A stretch of DNA of 37,948 nucleotides from Fidelibacterota bacterium (GTDB lineage: Bacteria > Fidelibacterota > UBA8477 > JABMPR01): positions 1-37,948 of the forward strand of contig JAERTG010000037.1 in NCBI GenBank assembly GCA_016845065.1. Reading direction: 5' to 3'. Below the pieces are notes generated by a model, which saw nothing but the letters and a program-made list of their open reading frames with translations, was not told the DNA's origin and did no database searches. Both the position numbers and the translations under genes were made by a program. This document shows positions 1 through 7,478 of this stretch, piece by piece; position 1 is the first letter of the stretch; every line of letters begins with the position of its first letter.

Positions 1-2060
1 CGGGTGAGCCTATAACCATGCCCTTCCCAGCAGATATGTATGTGGATTACATCAAGGTCTATGAGTGGAATGGTCAGGGCCACGTAAATATGGGACCTCC
101 CTATCCAGAGAGTGGTACCTTCGGTATCTTCACGGATAACACAACCACAAGTAACGAGCTTGTACCCGGTGTTTCATCTGAGATCTACGTGTGGGAAGGA
201 ACCCTGGTTGGCGGCAACATTGCACCCTATGAAGGTGAAAACGTACTTAGCTGGCAATCAGCTGGCAGCGGTTGGTTTGGTGCAGGCATCATGTCAACCC
301 AGCCCTTGAATCTTTCTAATTTCAGTGACGGCAGCCTCAATTTCATGATCAAGATGCCTGCTGATGTCACCTTCAAGATCGGCATCCTGGATACCTGGGG
401 TAACCAGAATTATGTGACTTTCCCTGCCCATCAGACCACCTTCGGGCTGGTTCGTGATGGTGAATGGGGACAAGCCACCATTCCTGTAACCGACCTCCGG
501 GGCATTGCCATCGATATGCGCATGCTCACCTATGCCTTTGTCATCTTGGAAGAAAATGGAGCGGCTTGTGAGTTTGGTCTCGACGACATCTACTATGAAG
601 GCGGTGGGGTCGCTAACCCACCCATTGCCAATGCTGGATCAGACCAGGTCGTCCTTGATGATGACGGTGATGGAATGGCCAGTGTTGCACTGAATGGATC
701 ATTAAGCCAGGATCGATTCGGCAGTATTACAGATTATGACTGGTTCCATAATGATACCCTCCTGGCTACAGGTGAAACCGTTGAGGTGAGCCTGGCGCTT
801 GGTGTCTACACCATTACTCTCGAAGTCACCGATAATGAGGGTAATACGAATACCGATGATGTGCTCATCAATGTTATAGATAATTACCTCCCCCTCGCTG
901 TTGCCGGTGAGGATCTGACTGTGGTTGATATGGACGGGAATGGATATGAAACCGTCACTTTGGATGGCAGTTCCAGCACGGACAGCGATGGTGACATAGT
1001 CAGCTACAGTTGGTCAGAGGCAGGAACTGAATTTGCCACTGGAGTGCATGTGACCACCGATCTGGATGTAGGTATTCATCAGATCATATTGACTGTAACT
1101 GACGATGATGGAGGTCAGGATAGTGATGCTCTCACGATCAGGGTGAATCGGAATCTACCTGTATCAGCACCAGCTTTCTACCAAACAAGCACAGCCATCA
1201 CCATCGATGATCAGATTGAGGAAGCCTGGTTCAACACACCTGAAATGGGCATTAACAATGTGACTGTCGGTGTTCGCACTGCAGATTTCCAGGCTCAGTG
1301 GAAAGGCCTGTATGACGACACCAACCTCTACCTCCTGGTAGAGGTCAATGATGAATCGCTGATCAATGATTCAGGCGATGGCTGGTACATGGATGATGGT
1401 GTTGAGATTTTTATTGATGCGGATAACAGCAGTGGTGGTGTCTATGATGGCGTGAATGATTTCCAATTTGGATTCCGCTGGAATGATAGTGTCATTCGAT
1501 TGGGTAACAACTCAGTGAATAACACATCTGGTATTGTCTATAACCAGTATGCCACAGCAGTGGGTTATAATCTGGAGGCTGCCTTTCCATGGACTTTGTT
1601 GGGAGTAAACGTCAATTCAATTGACTATATCGGGTTTGATGTAGCCGTGGACGATGATGACAACGGAGGCGATCGTGAATGTGCTGTAGCATCCATCTTT
1701 ACAGCTGATAATGCATGGCACAATCCCAGCGTTTTGGGTAATGTACCCCTGGTGATTCCCACAGGTGTTCAAGAGGACGTTACGAGTCAGTTGCCTCAGG
1801 ATTTTACCCTGAGTCAAAACTATCCAAATCCATTCAACCCTGCGACGCAGATCAGGGTCAGCCTGCCTGAAACGGCAAATGTTGAAATCACCGTTTACAA
1901 TACACGTGGCCAGACAATTGAGACCCTAGTTAGCGGTGAAATGATTGCTGGCGAGCACGCTCTGCAGTTCAACGGACAGGATCTGAGTTCTGGAGTCTAC
2001 ATCATCATGATGCGGTCTGGGTCATTCCAGGATGAAAGAAAAATGGTGCTTCTGAAGTAA
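1..2060 (+). CDS. Secreted GH16-like glycoside hydrolase, 3' part (PKD x2, CBM9-like, sorting domain)
   Basis: The reading frame is open to the window edge (codons from base 3 give G-E-P-I-T before the first ATG at 18), so the gene is 5'-truncated. Numbered from the ATG, the first residues, with VDYIKVYEW, match the last strand of a family 16 glycoside hydrolase (beta-glucanase/laminarinase type); the catalytic core would lie upstream and is not seen. Next come a galactose-binding-like beta domain (about 30-195), two PKD repeats (about 200-288 and 290-377, each with an A-G-x-D start and the V-T-D-x-x-G end), a CBM9-like domain (about 385-585, with Y-D-D-T-N-L-Y and DDGVEIFIDAD) and a C-terminal sorting domain from about 600 with NYPNPFNP. 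It is probably secreted, surface-attached and acts on beta-glucan. The GH16 call rests on about 15 residues; the other domains are clearer. Confidence 0.8.
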   Translation, partial: GEPITMPFPADMYVDYIKVYEWNGQGHVNMGPPYPESGTFGIFTDNTTTSNELVPGVSSEIYVWEGTLVGGNIAPYEGENVLSWQSAGSGWFGAGIMSTQPLNLSNFSDGSLNFMIKMPADVTFKIGILDTWGNQNYVTFPAHQTTFGLVRDGEWGQATIPVTDLRGIAIDMRMLTYAFVILEENGAACEFGLDDIYYEGGGVANPPIANAGSDQVVLDDDGDGMASVALNGSLSQDRFGSITDYDWFHNDTLLATGETVEVSLALGVYTITLEVTDNEGNTNTDDVLINVIDNYLPLAVAGEDLTVVDMDGNGYETVTLDGSSSTDSDGDIVSYSWSEAGTEFATGVHVTTDLDVGIHQIILTVTDDDGGQDSDALTIRVNRNLPVSAPAFYQTSTAITIDDQIEEAWFNTPEMGINNVTVGVRTADFQAQWKGLYDDTNLYLLVEVNDESLINDSGDGWYMDDGVEIFIDADNSSGGVYDGVNDFQFGFRWNDSVIRLGNNSVNNTSGIVYNQYATAVGYNLEAAFPWTLLGVNVNSIDYIGFDVAVDDDDNGGDRECAVASIFTADNAWHNPSVLGNVPLVIPTGVQEDVTSQLPQDFTLSQNYPNPFNPATQIRVSLPETANVEITVYNTRGQTIETLVSGEMIAGEHALQFNGQDLSSGVYIIMMRSGSFQDERKMVLLK

Positions 2061-2084
2061 CAGTAAGGCCTTTATTAAAACAAG

Positions 2085-2108
2085 AGAGCCTCCAATTGTG
2101 GAGGCTCT
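2085..2108. terminator. Bidirectional rho-independent terminator
   Basis: Perfect 10-bp stem (AGAGCCTCCA / TGGAGGCTCT) with a 4-nt loop, followed by TTTTGTTTT on the plus strand and CTTGTTTT on the minus strand. It lies between the convergent genes ending at 2060 and 2130 and can serve both. Confidence 0.9.
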
Positions 2109-2129
2109 TTTGTTTTACAATACAATATT

Positions 2130-4439
2130 TTACTTCAAATAGGTCATCTTCACCACACCCACCTCATTGCCAGCCTGGAGTTGGGCCAGATAAATTCCCG
2201 TGGATACAGGCAATCCGGTGTTACTCAGACCATCCCAGACAATTTTCTGCCAGCCTGGGGCTTCATGACTAACCTCAAACGATCTGACTTCGCGTCCCTG
2301 AACATCATAGATCACCAGGGAAACATCACTTGACTCTGTGAGGTGATATCGAAGCGTTGTACGTGGGTTAAAAGGGTTGGGGAAATTTGGCGAGAGAATA
2401 AACCCATTGGGCAGAACGCGCGGTTCGCTGACCGTACTGGTGAGCGGATTGTTCGTCCCGTTAAAGGAGGGCAGCATGCGCTCAAAGCTCCCCATACCAT
2501 CAGGATTACGACCCCATGATGAATCAGCCACCTGCTCACCAAAGGTGATCTCATTGATGATCATCGTATCTGGATTCAGCATGTAGAGAGTCTCACCACT
2601 TGCAGAAAGCTTGAAGTTGGCATGTAGCCCTTCCTGTTCCTCATCATTGTCAGCCCAGATAGTGAGAAAGCCATTGGCTGGGATCACCGTATCAGGGAAA
2701 CTCCATTGGGTAAGATCAGTTCCATCATCAGAAAGGAAATAACCGGCGAGAGGAATGTCCGAACTGGTATTATTAAAGAGCTCTACCCAATCATCAAACT
2801 CACCATCCTGATCAGCGTTTGACAAGTCATTTATGGCCAGGAATTCGTTGATGACTATGTCACCGACAACAGAAACCAAATACAAGTCATTTGAGGCATG
2901 CTCAGGCAGAAAGCTGATGGCGGCATCATTCTCTGCATAGAAATAGTACTGCAAATCACTATTCACTTGCAAGTCTCCAGAGCCAAATATTCCATCACCT
3001 GATGCCCCATCAGCGTGGAGCCCATCATCCTGCATTTCCAACGTATGGAAGGGTTCTGATACCGTTTCCCGATAAAGGAGAAAGACTGAAGAGGCATATT
3101 CTGCTTCAACAAAGATGTTCAGGGTTGAATCCGCTGATACCTGGATGGGGTTTGTTGAAGATTGTGTGATCTCAGGTGCCTGCGCCAAGAACTCTGTCAG
3201 GGTTGACAGATATGAACCCCGGGTATCCATTAGTTGGGCGACACCAACAATGGATTGCCCTGGAGGCGGTCCACCAGAAGACACGCTACCATTGATATTC
3301 GCCAGGAAATTGGCGTAGGTGTAGAATTTATTCGGATCAGCGGCCACCTCCGAAGCTATGATATCCTGAAGTTCAAAAGCTCTTTGCGAGTACCAGCCAC
3401 TGAGAATGACGTCCTCCAGCATGGTCTTCATGTGTGCGACATACATCTTCTTATAAGTATCATTGGTTAGAACCTTACTGATGACAGGATAATCACTTTC
3501 GTTCATATTCACGAAGGGGCTGAGTCTCTGCATCTGATAGGTGCCAAGTTGTCCGCTTGTCTGCAATGTAGCGAACACACCAAAGCATTCATTAAGATCC
3601 CAGGGAATGGTGTTAAAGCGACCAAGTTCATCCTTGAACAAATAGTAGTTTTGTGGATTATTGATGGGGCCATCCAGATTTACGAGAAGGTTCTGGAAAG
3701 CCAGAAACCAGAGATGTCTGTCGATGTTCAGGACTTTTTCCACTTCGGAAGTGTGATTATTCAGAGTATCCAGAAAATCTACCAGGTCAGTCCAGCCAAC
3801 ATCAGATTCCATGGCATATTTAGCAAAATAGTCACTGGAGTCTGTTCCAAAATACTGCCAGACACCCCCCATGCTTCCTGGGTGGGCATTCCCTGTGATC
3901 TCACCTTTAATCCTCGTAGCATCATCATCGTAGGCATGACTGCGGGCAAAGTGCTTGTCCACATCCTGAACACTGGTGTAGAGACCCAGATAGGTTCCAT
4001 TGATACTCACTCTTGCATAGTTGGCCTGACTGGCGGGGAAGTATTGTCTGGCAATCTCATATCCCAACGCTTCGCGGATAAAGCTGGGGTCCTTGTAGAC
4101 ATTGGCCAGTTTCAGAGTACCATAATCCTGGTACTCTTGATCATCAATGATATGGTCCAGCTTTATGTTAAGTGGGTTTTTCACCTGTGTAGCCCGGTAG
4201 GAACTGTTACCCTTGTAGCGTACACCTACACTGTCAAAGATCATTCCATTGATGCTCACAGAACCCATTAAGCGTTCTTCGTTACCTGCACTGACATAAC
4301 TATCCAGCAGATAGTCCCAGTTGGTTTCCGCGAAGGTGATCTCTATTTCAGTTATCGTATTTATATCATAAAGGTCCTGACCGGATATGGGGATAAACGT
4401 GATGATTATTAAGCAGACCAATAGTCTGAGGTTTTTCAT
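2130..4439 (-). CDS. CotH kinase family secreted protein with lamin-tail and sorting domains
   Basis: 769 aa. A signal peptide (about 1-20, ending PISGQ) is followed by a CotH domain (about 28-420) with RYKGNSS at 74-80 and IPWDLNE at 278-284, both typical of CotH family proteins, some of which are protein kinases in spore coats and secretion. A beta-rich linker (about 430-525) leads to a lamin-tail domain (about 527-665; INEFLA and WVELFN motifs) and a C-terminal sorting domain (about 680-769, FPNPFNP) that suggests export by a type IX-like route. It is the last gene of the ECF sigma / small membrane protein / Spy-like unit, 32 nt after the Spy-like gene. The linker has a GGPPPG stretch at 389-394, echoing the Pro/Gly tracts of its neighbours. 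Substrate unknown; kinase activity is inferred from the family. Confidence 0.88.
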   Translation of the reverse strand: MKNLRLLVCLIIITFIPISGQDLYDINTITEIEITFAETNWDYLLDSYVSAGNEERLMGSVSINGMIFDSVGVRYKGNSSYRATQVKNPLNIKLDHIIDDQEYQDYGTLKLANVYKDPSFIREALGYEIARQYFPASQANYARVSINGTYLGLYTSVQDVDKHFARSHAYDDDATRIKGEITGNAHPGSMGGVWQYFGTDSSDYFAKYAMESDVGWTDLVDFLDTLNNHTSEVEKVLNIDRHLWFLAFQNLLVNLDGPINNPQNYYLFKDELGRFNTIPWDLNECFGVFATLQTSGQLGTYQMQRLSPFVNMNESDYPVISKVLTNDTYKKMYVAHMKTMLEDVILSGWYSQRAFELQDIIASEVAADPNKFYTYANFLANINGSVSSGGPPPGQSIVGVAQLMDTRGSYLSTLTEFLAQAPEITQSSTNPIQVSADSTLNIFVEAEYASSVFLLYRETVSEPFHTLEMQDDGLHADGASGDGIFGSGDLQVNSDLQYYFYAENDAAISFLPEHASNDLYLVSVVGDIVINEFLAINDLSNADQDGEFDDWVELFNNTSSDIPLAGYFLSDDGTDLTQWSFPDTVIPANGFLTIWADNDEEQEGLHANFKLSASGETLYMLNPDTMIINEITFGEQVADSSWGRNPDGMGSFERMLPSFNGTNNPLTSTVSEPRVLPNGFILSPNFPNPFNPRTTLRYHLTESSDVSLVIYDVQGREVRSFEVSHEAPGWQKIVWDGLSNTGLPVSTGIYLAQLQAGNEVGVVKMTYLK

Positions 4440-4471
4440 GCTCTATTCTTTCGTTGTTTATCTGTTGAGCG

Positions 4472-5062
4472 TTATCTGTTTCTGGGAGGTGGTCCACCTG
4501 GACCGGGTCCCTTGCCACGAGGTGGTGGTCCACCTGGACCTCTACCTCTCTCTTCACCATGTGGTGGACGACCGGACATACTCTGACGTTCTGGTGGAGG
4601 TGGCTGTGTGCTGCCTCTAATGAGCTGGTCAGCCAGCTTCCTTAAAAGCACCTGCTGTTCTGGTGAGCAGATCTCATTTAAGTGGGCGAAATGTCGATAA
4701 AGGGCCAGATCCATCTCAGTATGGATAACGGCCATACTTTTGGTCAGTTCAGCTACATCAAGTGAATCAACATCTGGGTCGAAGGCAGCATCTACCAGTA
4801 TCTCCATTGAGTCTGACAGTGCTTCCATTTTTGGTTTCAATGTATTAAAATGCCCATTTCTAATATCCACGAATGCCTGCATCTGTTCTTCAGAAAGTTG
4901 AAGTTCCTCTCTCAGGAATCCCTCAAGACCCTGCTGTGGTGTTTCATTACCCCGACGTGGGGGTTTGCTAATGATCATGGTAAGTATGAGAGCCAGATTT
5001 AGTAACACTAGCAAAACGATGGTGATCTGGCCGAGTCGTCTCTTTTGGAAAATATCGGTCAT
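4472..5062 (-). CDS. Spy/CpxP-like periplasmic protein with N-terminal anchor and Pro/Gly-rich tail
   Basis: 196 aa. One membrane segment (about 10-32) is followed by a helical periplasmic domain (about 45-148) with LQLSEEQ at 54-60, the kind of L-x-L-(S/T)-x-x-Q motif found in Spy/CpxP and heavy-metal sensor proteins. The C-terminus (151-196) is low complexity, made of P-P-P, G-P-G-G and Arg. Spy-type proteins act as ATP-independent chaperones or as modulators of envelope stress signalling; here it follows the putative anti-sigma gene by 4 nt and may be the periplasmic sensor of that pathway. The tail is unusual for the family and resembles the insert in the flavoprotein at 7479-9263. The fold is inferred from motifs and helical pattern, not from a search. 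Confidence 0.75.
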   Translation of the reverse strand: MTDIFQKRRLGQITIVLLVLLNLALILTMIISKPPRRGNETPQQGLEGFLREELQLSEEQMQAFVDIRNGHFNTLKPKMEALSDSMEILVDAAFDPDVDSLDVAELTKSMAVIHTEMDLALYRHFAHLNEICSPEQQVLLRKLADQLIRGSTQPPPPERQSMSGRPPHGEERGRGPGGPPPRGKGPGPGGPPPRNR

Positions 5063-5066
5063 TTTC

Positions 5067-5414
5067 TTACTCTCCAGTGTTATTCATCAAATAGGTATCA
5101 GCATAGTTCAACCCATATTGTGATGATAAGCTTTCAATATAGCTGGTCTGAGTGTTAGCAGAGGTATCAGTTGGTGTAGCGATCCAGATCATCATAATCA
5201 CATTCACGGCAGCCAGACCAACCAGGAGTCCTGGTTTCAATGCTCTATTCCACCAGGTCTCAATGGCTGGAGCTTCATTTGCCTGCTCGGCCTCAATGCG
5301 ATTCTGTAGATGCTCGTAGAACCAGGGATCCATCTCAGGTGGTTTATCCTTTTGAAATGCTTCAAGAGTACGATTTACCTGCTTTTGAATTTCATCTTGG
5401 TGGCGTTTTTTCAT
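5067..5414 (-). CDS. Small single-pass membrane protein, probable anti-sigma factor
   Basis: 115 aa. A charged cytoplasmic N-terminal part (1-59) is followed by one membrane segment (about 61-79) and a short periplasmic tail. The position directly after the ECF sigma gene (34 nt) and before a Spy-like gene (4 nt) is the usual place of an anti-sigma factor. No zinc-binding H-x3-C-x2-C motif is present, and the protein is short, so the assignment depends on gene order. The N-terminal MDPWFYEHLQ region resembles N-termini of small anti-sigma-like membrane proteins in other operons of this layout. It may hold the sigma factor at the membrane until an envelope signal releases it. Confidence 0.6.
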   Translation of the reverse strand: MKKRHQDEIQKQVNRTLEAFQKDKPPEMDPWFYEHLQNRIEAEQANEAPAIETWWNRALKPGLLVGLAAVNVIMMIWIATPTDTSANTQTSYIESLSSQYGLNYADTYLMNNTGE

Positions 5415-5448
5415 TGTTACCTCAAGTTTACAATACTATATCTCATCC

Positions 5449-6069
5449 TCAATGGGTGTAATATCCCGTGAGGTGTTTTCTTAAATTCTTTCTTCCCCTG
5501 TGAAGCAAACCTTCGATGGCTGATATTGAAGTGTTCATGATATCTGCAATCTCCTGGTTACTATAATCCTCATAATTACTCAGGGTTATGGCAACCCTTT
5601 GATTCTCAGGCAGTTTGGCCAGGGCTTGTGCGAGGACCTCTTTGCGATCCTCCCTCATCAGATCTGTTTCAGGAGTCCTGTCATCTGGAATATCGATATC
5701 ACCATCTTCAGTTCCGATTCGCAGCAAACTTTTTACGGAACCCAATCGTCGTTTTCGATTCTGCTTTCTGATAAGATCAAGACTTTTAGTCACTGCGATA
5801 CGATAGATCCATGTGGAGAGTTGGGCCTCTCCCCTGAAATCATCCAGAGATTTGAAGACTTGTAAGAACACTTCCTGCGAAATATCCTGAGCATCTTCTC
5901 GGGATCTCAAAAAACGATAGCAAGTACTATATACCCGCTCTTGATGATCGAGCACCACCCTGCGAAATTCATTCTTTTCAGATGCTGTCTTTACCGTAAT
6001 CACTCCAGAATCCTGATTTACCTCAATATAGAGTCCTCTAACACTTCCGACACAACATCTTTCGATCAT
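5449..6069 (-). CDS. RNA polymerase ECF-type sigma factor
   Basis: Region 2 (about 35-105 from the ATG at 6069; REDAQDISQEVFLQVF, then TWIYRIA) and region 4 (about 145-200; LPENQRVAITL, NQEIADI, LLHRGRKNL) are both complete, with no extra domain, which fits the RpoE/SigW class. The frame is open up to 6213, but that start would overlap the divergent gene at 6204 and adds sequence unlike any sigma factor. ATG at 6069 has no clear ribosome site; GTG at 6003, with AGGA 7 nt upstream, is a good alternative giving 184 aa. It heads the minus-strand unit sigma / membrane protein / Spy-like / CotH and faces the plus-strand redox unit, so it may control both. Confidence 0.88.
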   Translation of the reverse strand: MIERCCVGSVRGLYIEVNQDSGVITVKTASEKNEFRRVVLDHQERVYSTCYRFLRSREDAQDISQEVFLQVFKSLDDFRGEAQLSTWIYRIAVTKSLDLIRKQNRKRRLGSVKSLLRIGTEDGDIDIPDDRTPETDLMREDRKEVLAQALAKLPENQRVAITLSNYEDYSNQEIADIMNTSISAIEGLLHRGRKNLRKHLTGYYTH

Positions 6070-6148
6070 CCCAGTCGTGGTGTATTGGTTCTGACGTCGT
6101 TTTTCCCTGAACCTTTTGCTGAAAAAAATAAAAATAAAAGTGCAAGGA

Positions 6149-6170
6149 ATGAGGACGCCTGGCGTCTCAT
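6149..6170. promoter_or_regulatory. Dyad in the divergent promoter region
   Basis: ATGAGGACGCC - T - GGCGTCTCAT forms ten-base-pair arms with a single bulged G and a perfect 13-bp core GACGCCTGGCGTC. It sits 33 nt upstream of the Spy-like gene at 6204, between it and the ECF sigma gene. It may be an operator or a hairpin in a leader; the loop is too short for a normal terminator. Purely sequence-based. Confidence 0.4.
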
Positions 6171-6203
6171 CAAAAGAAAGTAAATAGCCGAAAGGAGAAA
6201 AAC

Positions 6204-6590
6204 ATGCAACCACGTAATATCAAAAGAAAAATTCTAGTCCCCCTCAGCCTGCTCATGCTCACCTCCATGTTATTTGCACAACCTGGTCAGGACCGTAAGG
6301 GACCACCACCCATGCCAAACAAGGCTCAGATCGCTGATATCATCGAAGACCTGGATGCTACCCTGAATCTGTCTAAAGCTCAGCGGGTAAAAATAAGCAG
6401 TCTCTACAATACTCATTTTGAGGAGGTCGAAGAACTGATGGAGAGAGGCGATGTTTCACGCCAGACCATGCAAACAATGCGTAAACATTTCGAATCTCAA
6501 GTTGAAGCTGTGCTCTCAAAATCTCAGATCAAAGCATATCAAAAGTTTCAAGAGGATCGACGTCCACAACAAAGAGGTGGACGTCGCTAA
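6204..6590 (+). CDS. Small exported Spy/CpxP-like protein
   Basis: 128 aa. A signal peptide (about 1-25, ending MLFAQ) is followed by a short PPPMP stretch, a helical domain containing LNLSKAQ (a variant of the L-T-x-x-Q motif of Spy-like proteins) and a basic Arg/Gln/Gly tail. Start choice is firm: AAGGAG lies 6 nt before the ATG. It opens the plus-strand unit Spy-like / ferredoxin / ferric-reductase-like / flavoprotein and is divergent from the ECF sigma operon, which carries its own Spy-like protein. A role as periplasmic chaperone or metal/stress sensor is inferred from the family. Confidence 0.72.
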   Translation: MQPRNIKRKILVPLSLLMLTSMLFAQPGQDRKGPPPMPNKAQIADIIEDLDATLNLSKAQRVKISSLYNTHFEEVEELMERGDVSRQTMQTMRKHFESQVEAVLSKSQIKAYQKFQEDRRPQQRGGRR

Positions 6591-6621
6591 GGACAATCTT
6601 AGATGTCAATGAGGTCTTATC

Positions 6622-6837
6622 ATGTCAATTGAACAAATAAATGGATGCATCGGGTGTGGGACTTGTGTAGAGACCTGCCCCACAGATGTCTTGCGGATCG
6701 ACCCCAAGACCAAAAAAGCGATCATCAAGTATCCGCAGGATTGTCAAATCTGTCATCTCTGCAGAATGTACTGCCCCGTAGACGCTATAACGATCTCACC
6801 GGAGAAAAATATTCCGGTGGTCATTTCGTGGGGATAG
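6622..6837 (+). CDS. Dicluster [4Fe-4S] ferredoxin
   Basis: 71 aa. Two complete C-x2-C-x2-C-x3-C-P motifs (Cys 9, 12, 15, 19 and Cys 41, 44, 47, 51) predict two [4Fe-4S] clusters. No signal peptide is present, so the protein should be cytoplasmic. GAGGT lies 6 nt upstream of the ATG. The next gene begins 4 nt after the stop. The setting suggests that it delivers electrons to, or takes them from, the membrane cytochrome-like protein at 6842-7471 and through it the exported flavoprotein. Its short spacer and CPVDAI ending resemble the small ferredoxin subunits that pair with fumarate/APS reductase-like flavoproteins, but the exact partner is inferred from gene order. Confidence 0.9.
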   Translation: MSIEQINGCIGCGTCVETCPTDVLRIDPKTKKAIIKYPQDCQICHLCRMYCPVDAITISPEKNIPVVISWG

Positions 6838-6841
6838 GGTC

Positions 6842-7471
6842 ATGCAGCGTCATATAAAATTTTCAACTATCACTACAGGCCTTGTCATCTACTGTGGCTT
6901 GCCACTGCTCCTCTATGTTCTGGGCGACCACCCCCGTCGCGAAGTACTTAAGGAGTCGTTCTCCCTGCTGTTCATTGTTGCCTTCTCATTGATGCTGGGC
7001 CTGTTCTTTCTTTCCAGAAGCAATCGGAAACTCATGAAAGATATCAAGATGAGCAGGGTGGTGGGAATCCACAAATTCCTCGCCTACCTCGCCGTGACCA
7101 TTTTCATGGCTCATCCGATTTTGCTGGTGGTTCCCAGATTCTTTGAATCAGGTGTTGAACCCCTTGATGCATTCTGGGAGATCTTCACCAGTTTTGACAA
7201 CCTGAGTGTGATCCTTGGAATTGTGGCTTATGCCCTGATGCTCCTCGTTGGCATCACCTCATTCATCAGGAAGCGCATTCCCTTCAAGTATACCACCTGG
7301 AGACTTTTCCATGGTGTAGTGGTCATGTTGTTTGTGCCGGTTGCAACATGGCATGTACTCATGCTGGGACGACATATGGATACCAGCATGTCCATATATA
7401 TGCTGACAATCGCCAGTCTAAGTATAATCGTATTGACTAGAACCTATCTGGTCAACCCTGTGAAGGAGTGA
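6842..7471 (+). CDS. Ferric-reductase-like transmembrane protein, probable bis-heme b
   Basis: 209 aa, about six membrane segments. Two His pairs with identical spacing, H77/H91 and H157/H171 (13 residues between, on two different helices), match the bis-heme arrangement of the ferric reductase / NADPH oxidase / MsrQ superfamily. There is no C-terminal FAD or NAD domain, so electrons must come from a separate protein, most simply the ferredoxin encoded just upstream (4-nt gap), and leave to the Tat-exported flavoprotein encoded 7 nt downstream. Membrane topology and heme content are inferred from the sequence pattern. Confidence 0.85.
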   Translation: MQRHIKFSTITTGLVIYCGLPLLLYVLGDHPRREVLKESFSLLFIVAFSLMLGLFFLSRSNRKLMKDIKMSRVVGIHKFLAYLAVTIFMAHPILLVVPRFFESGVEPLDAFWEIFTSFDNLSVILGIVAYALMLLVGITSFIRKRIPFKYTTWRLFHGVVVMLFVPVATWHVLMLGRHMDTSMSIYMLTIASLSIIVLTRTYLVNPVKE

Positions 7472-7478
7472 TCAAAGA

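Noticed and set aside
2085..2108. Possible mobile-element inverted repeat
   Set aside because: Position between convergent genes and flanking A/T runs fit a terminator; no transposase or target duplication nearby.
3549..4271. 240-codon plus-strand frame opposite the CotH gene
   Set aside because: It lies antisense within a clear CotH gene, has no recognisable domain, and the opposite frame explains the sequence.
6070..6213. N-terminal extension of the sigma factor to 6213
   Set aside because: It would overlap the divergent gene start and its ribosome site and adds residues unlike any ECF sigma factor.
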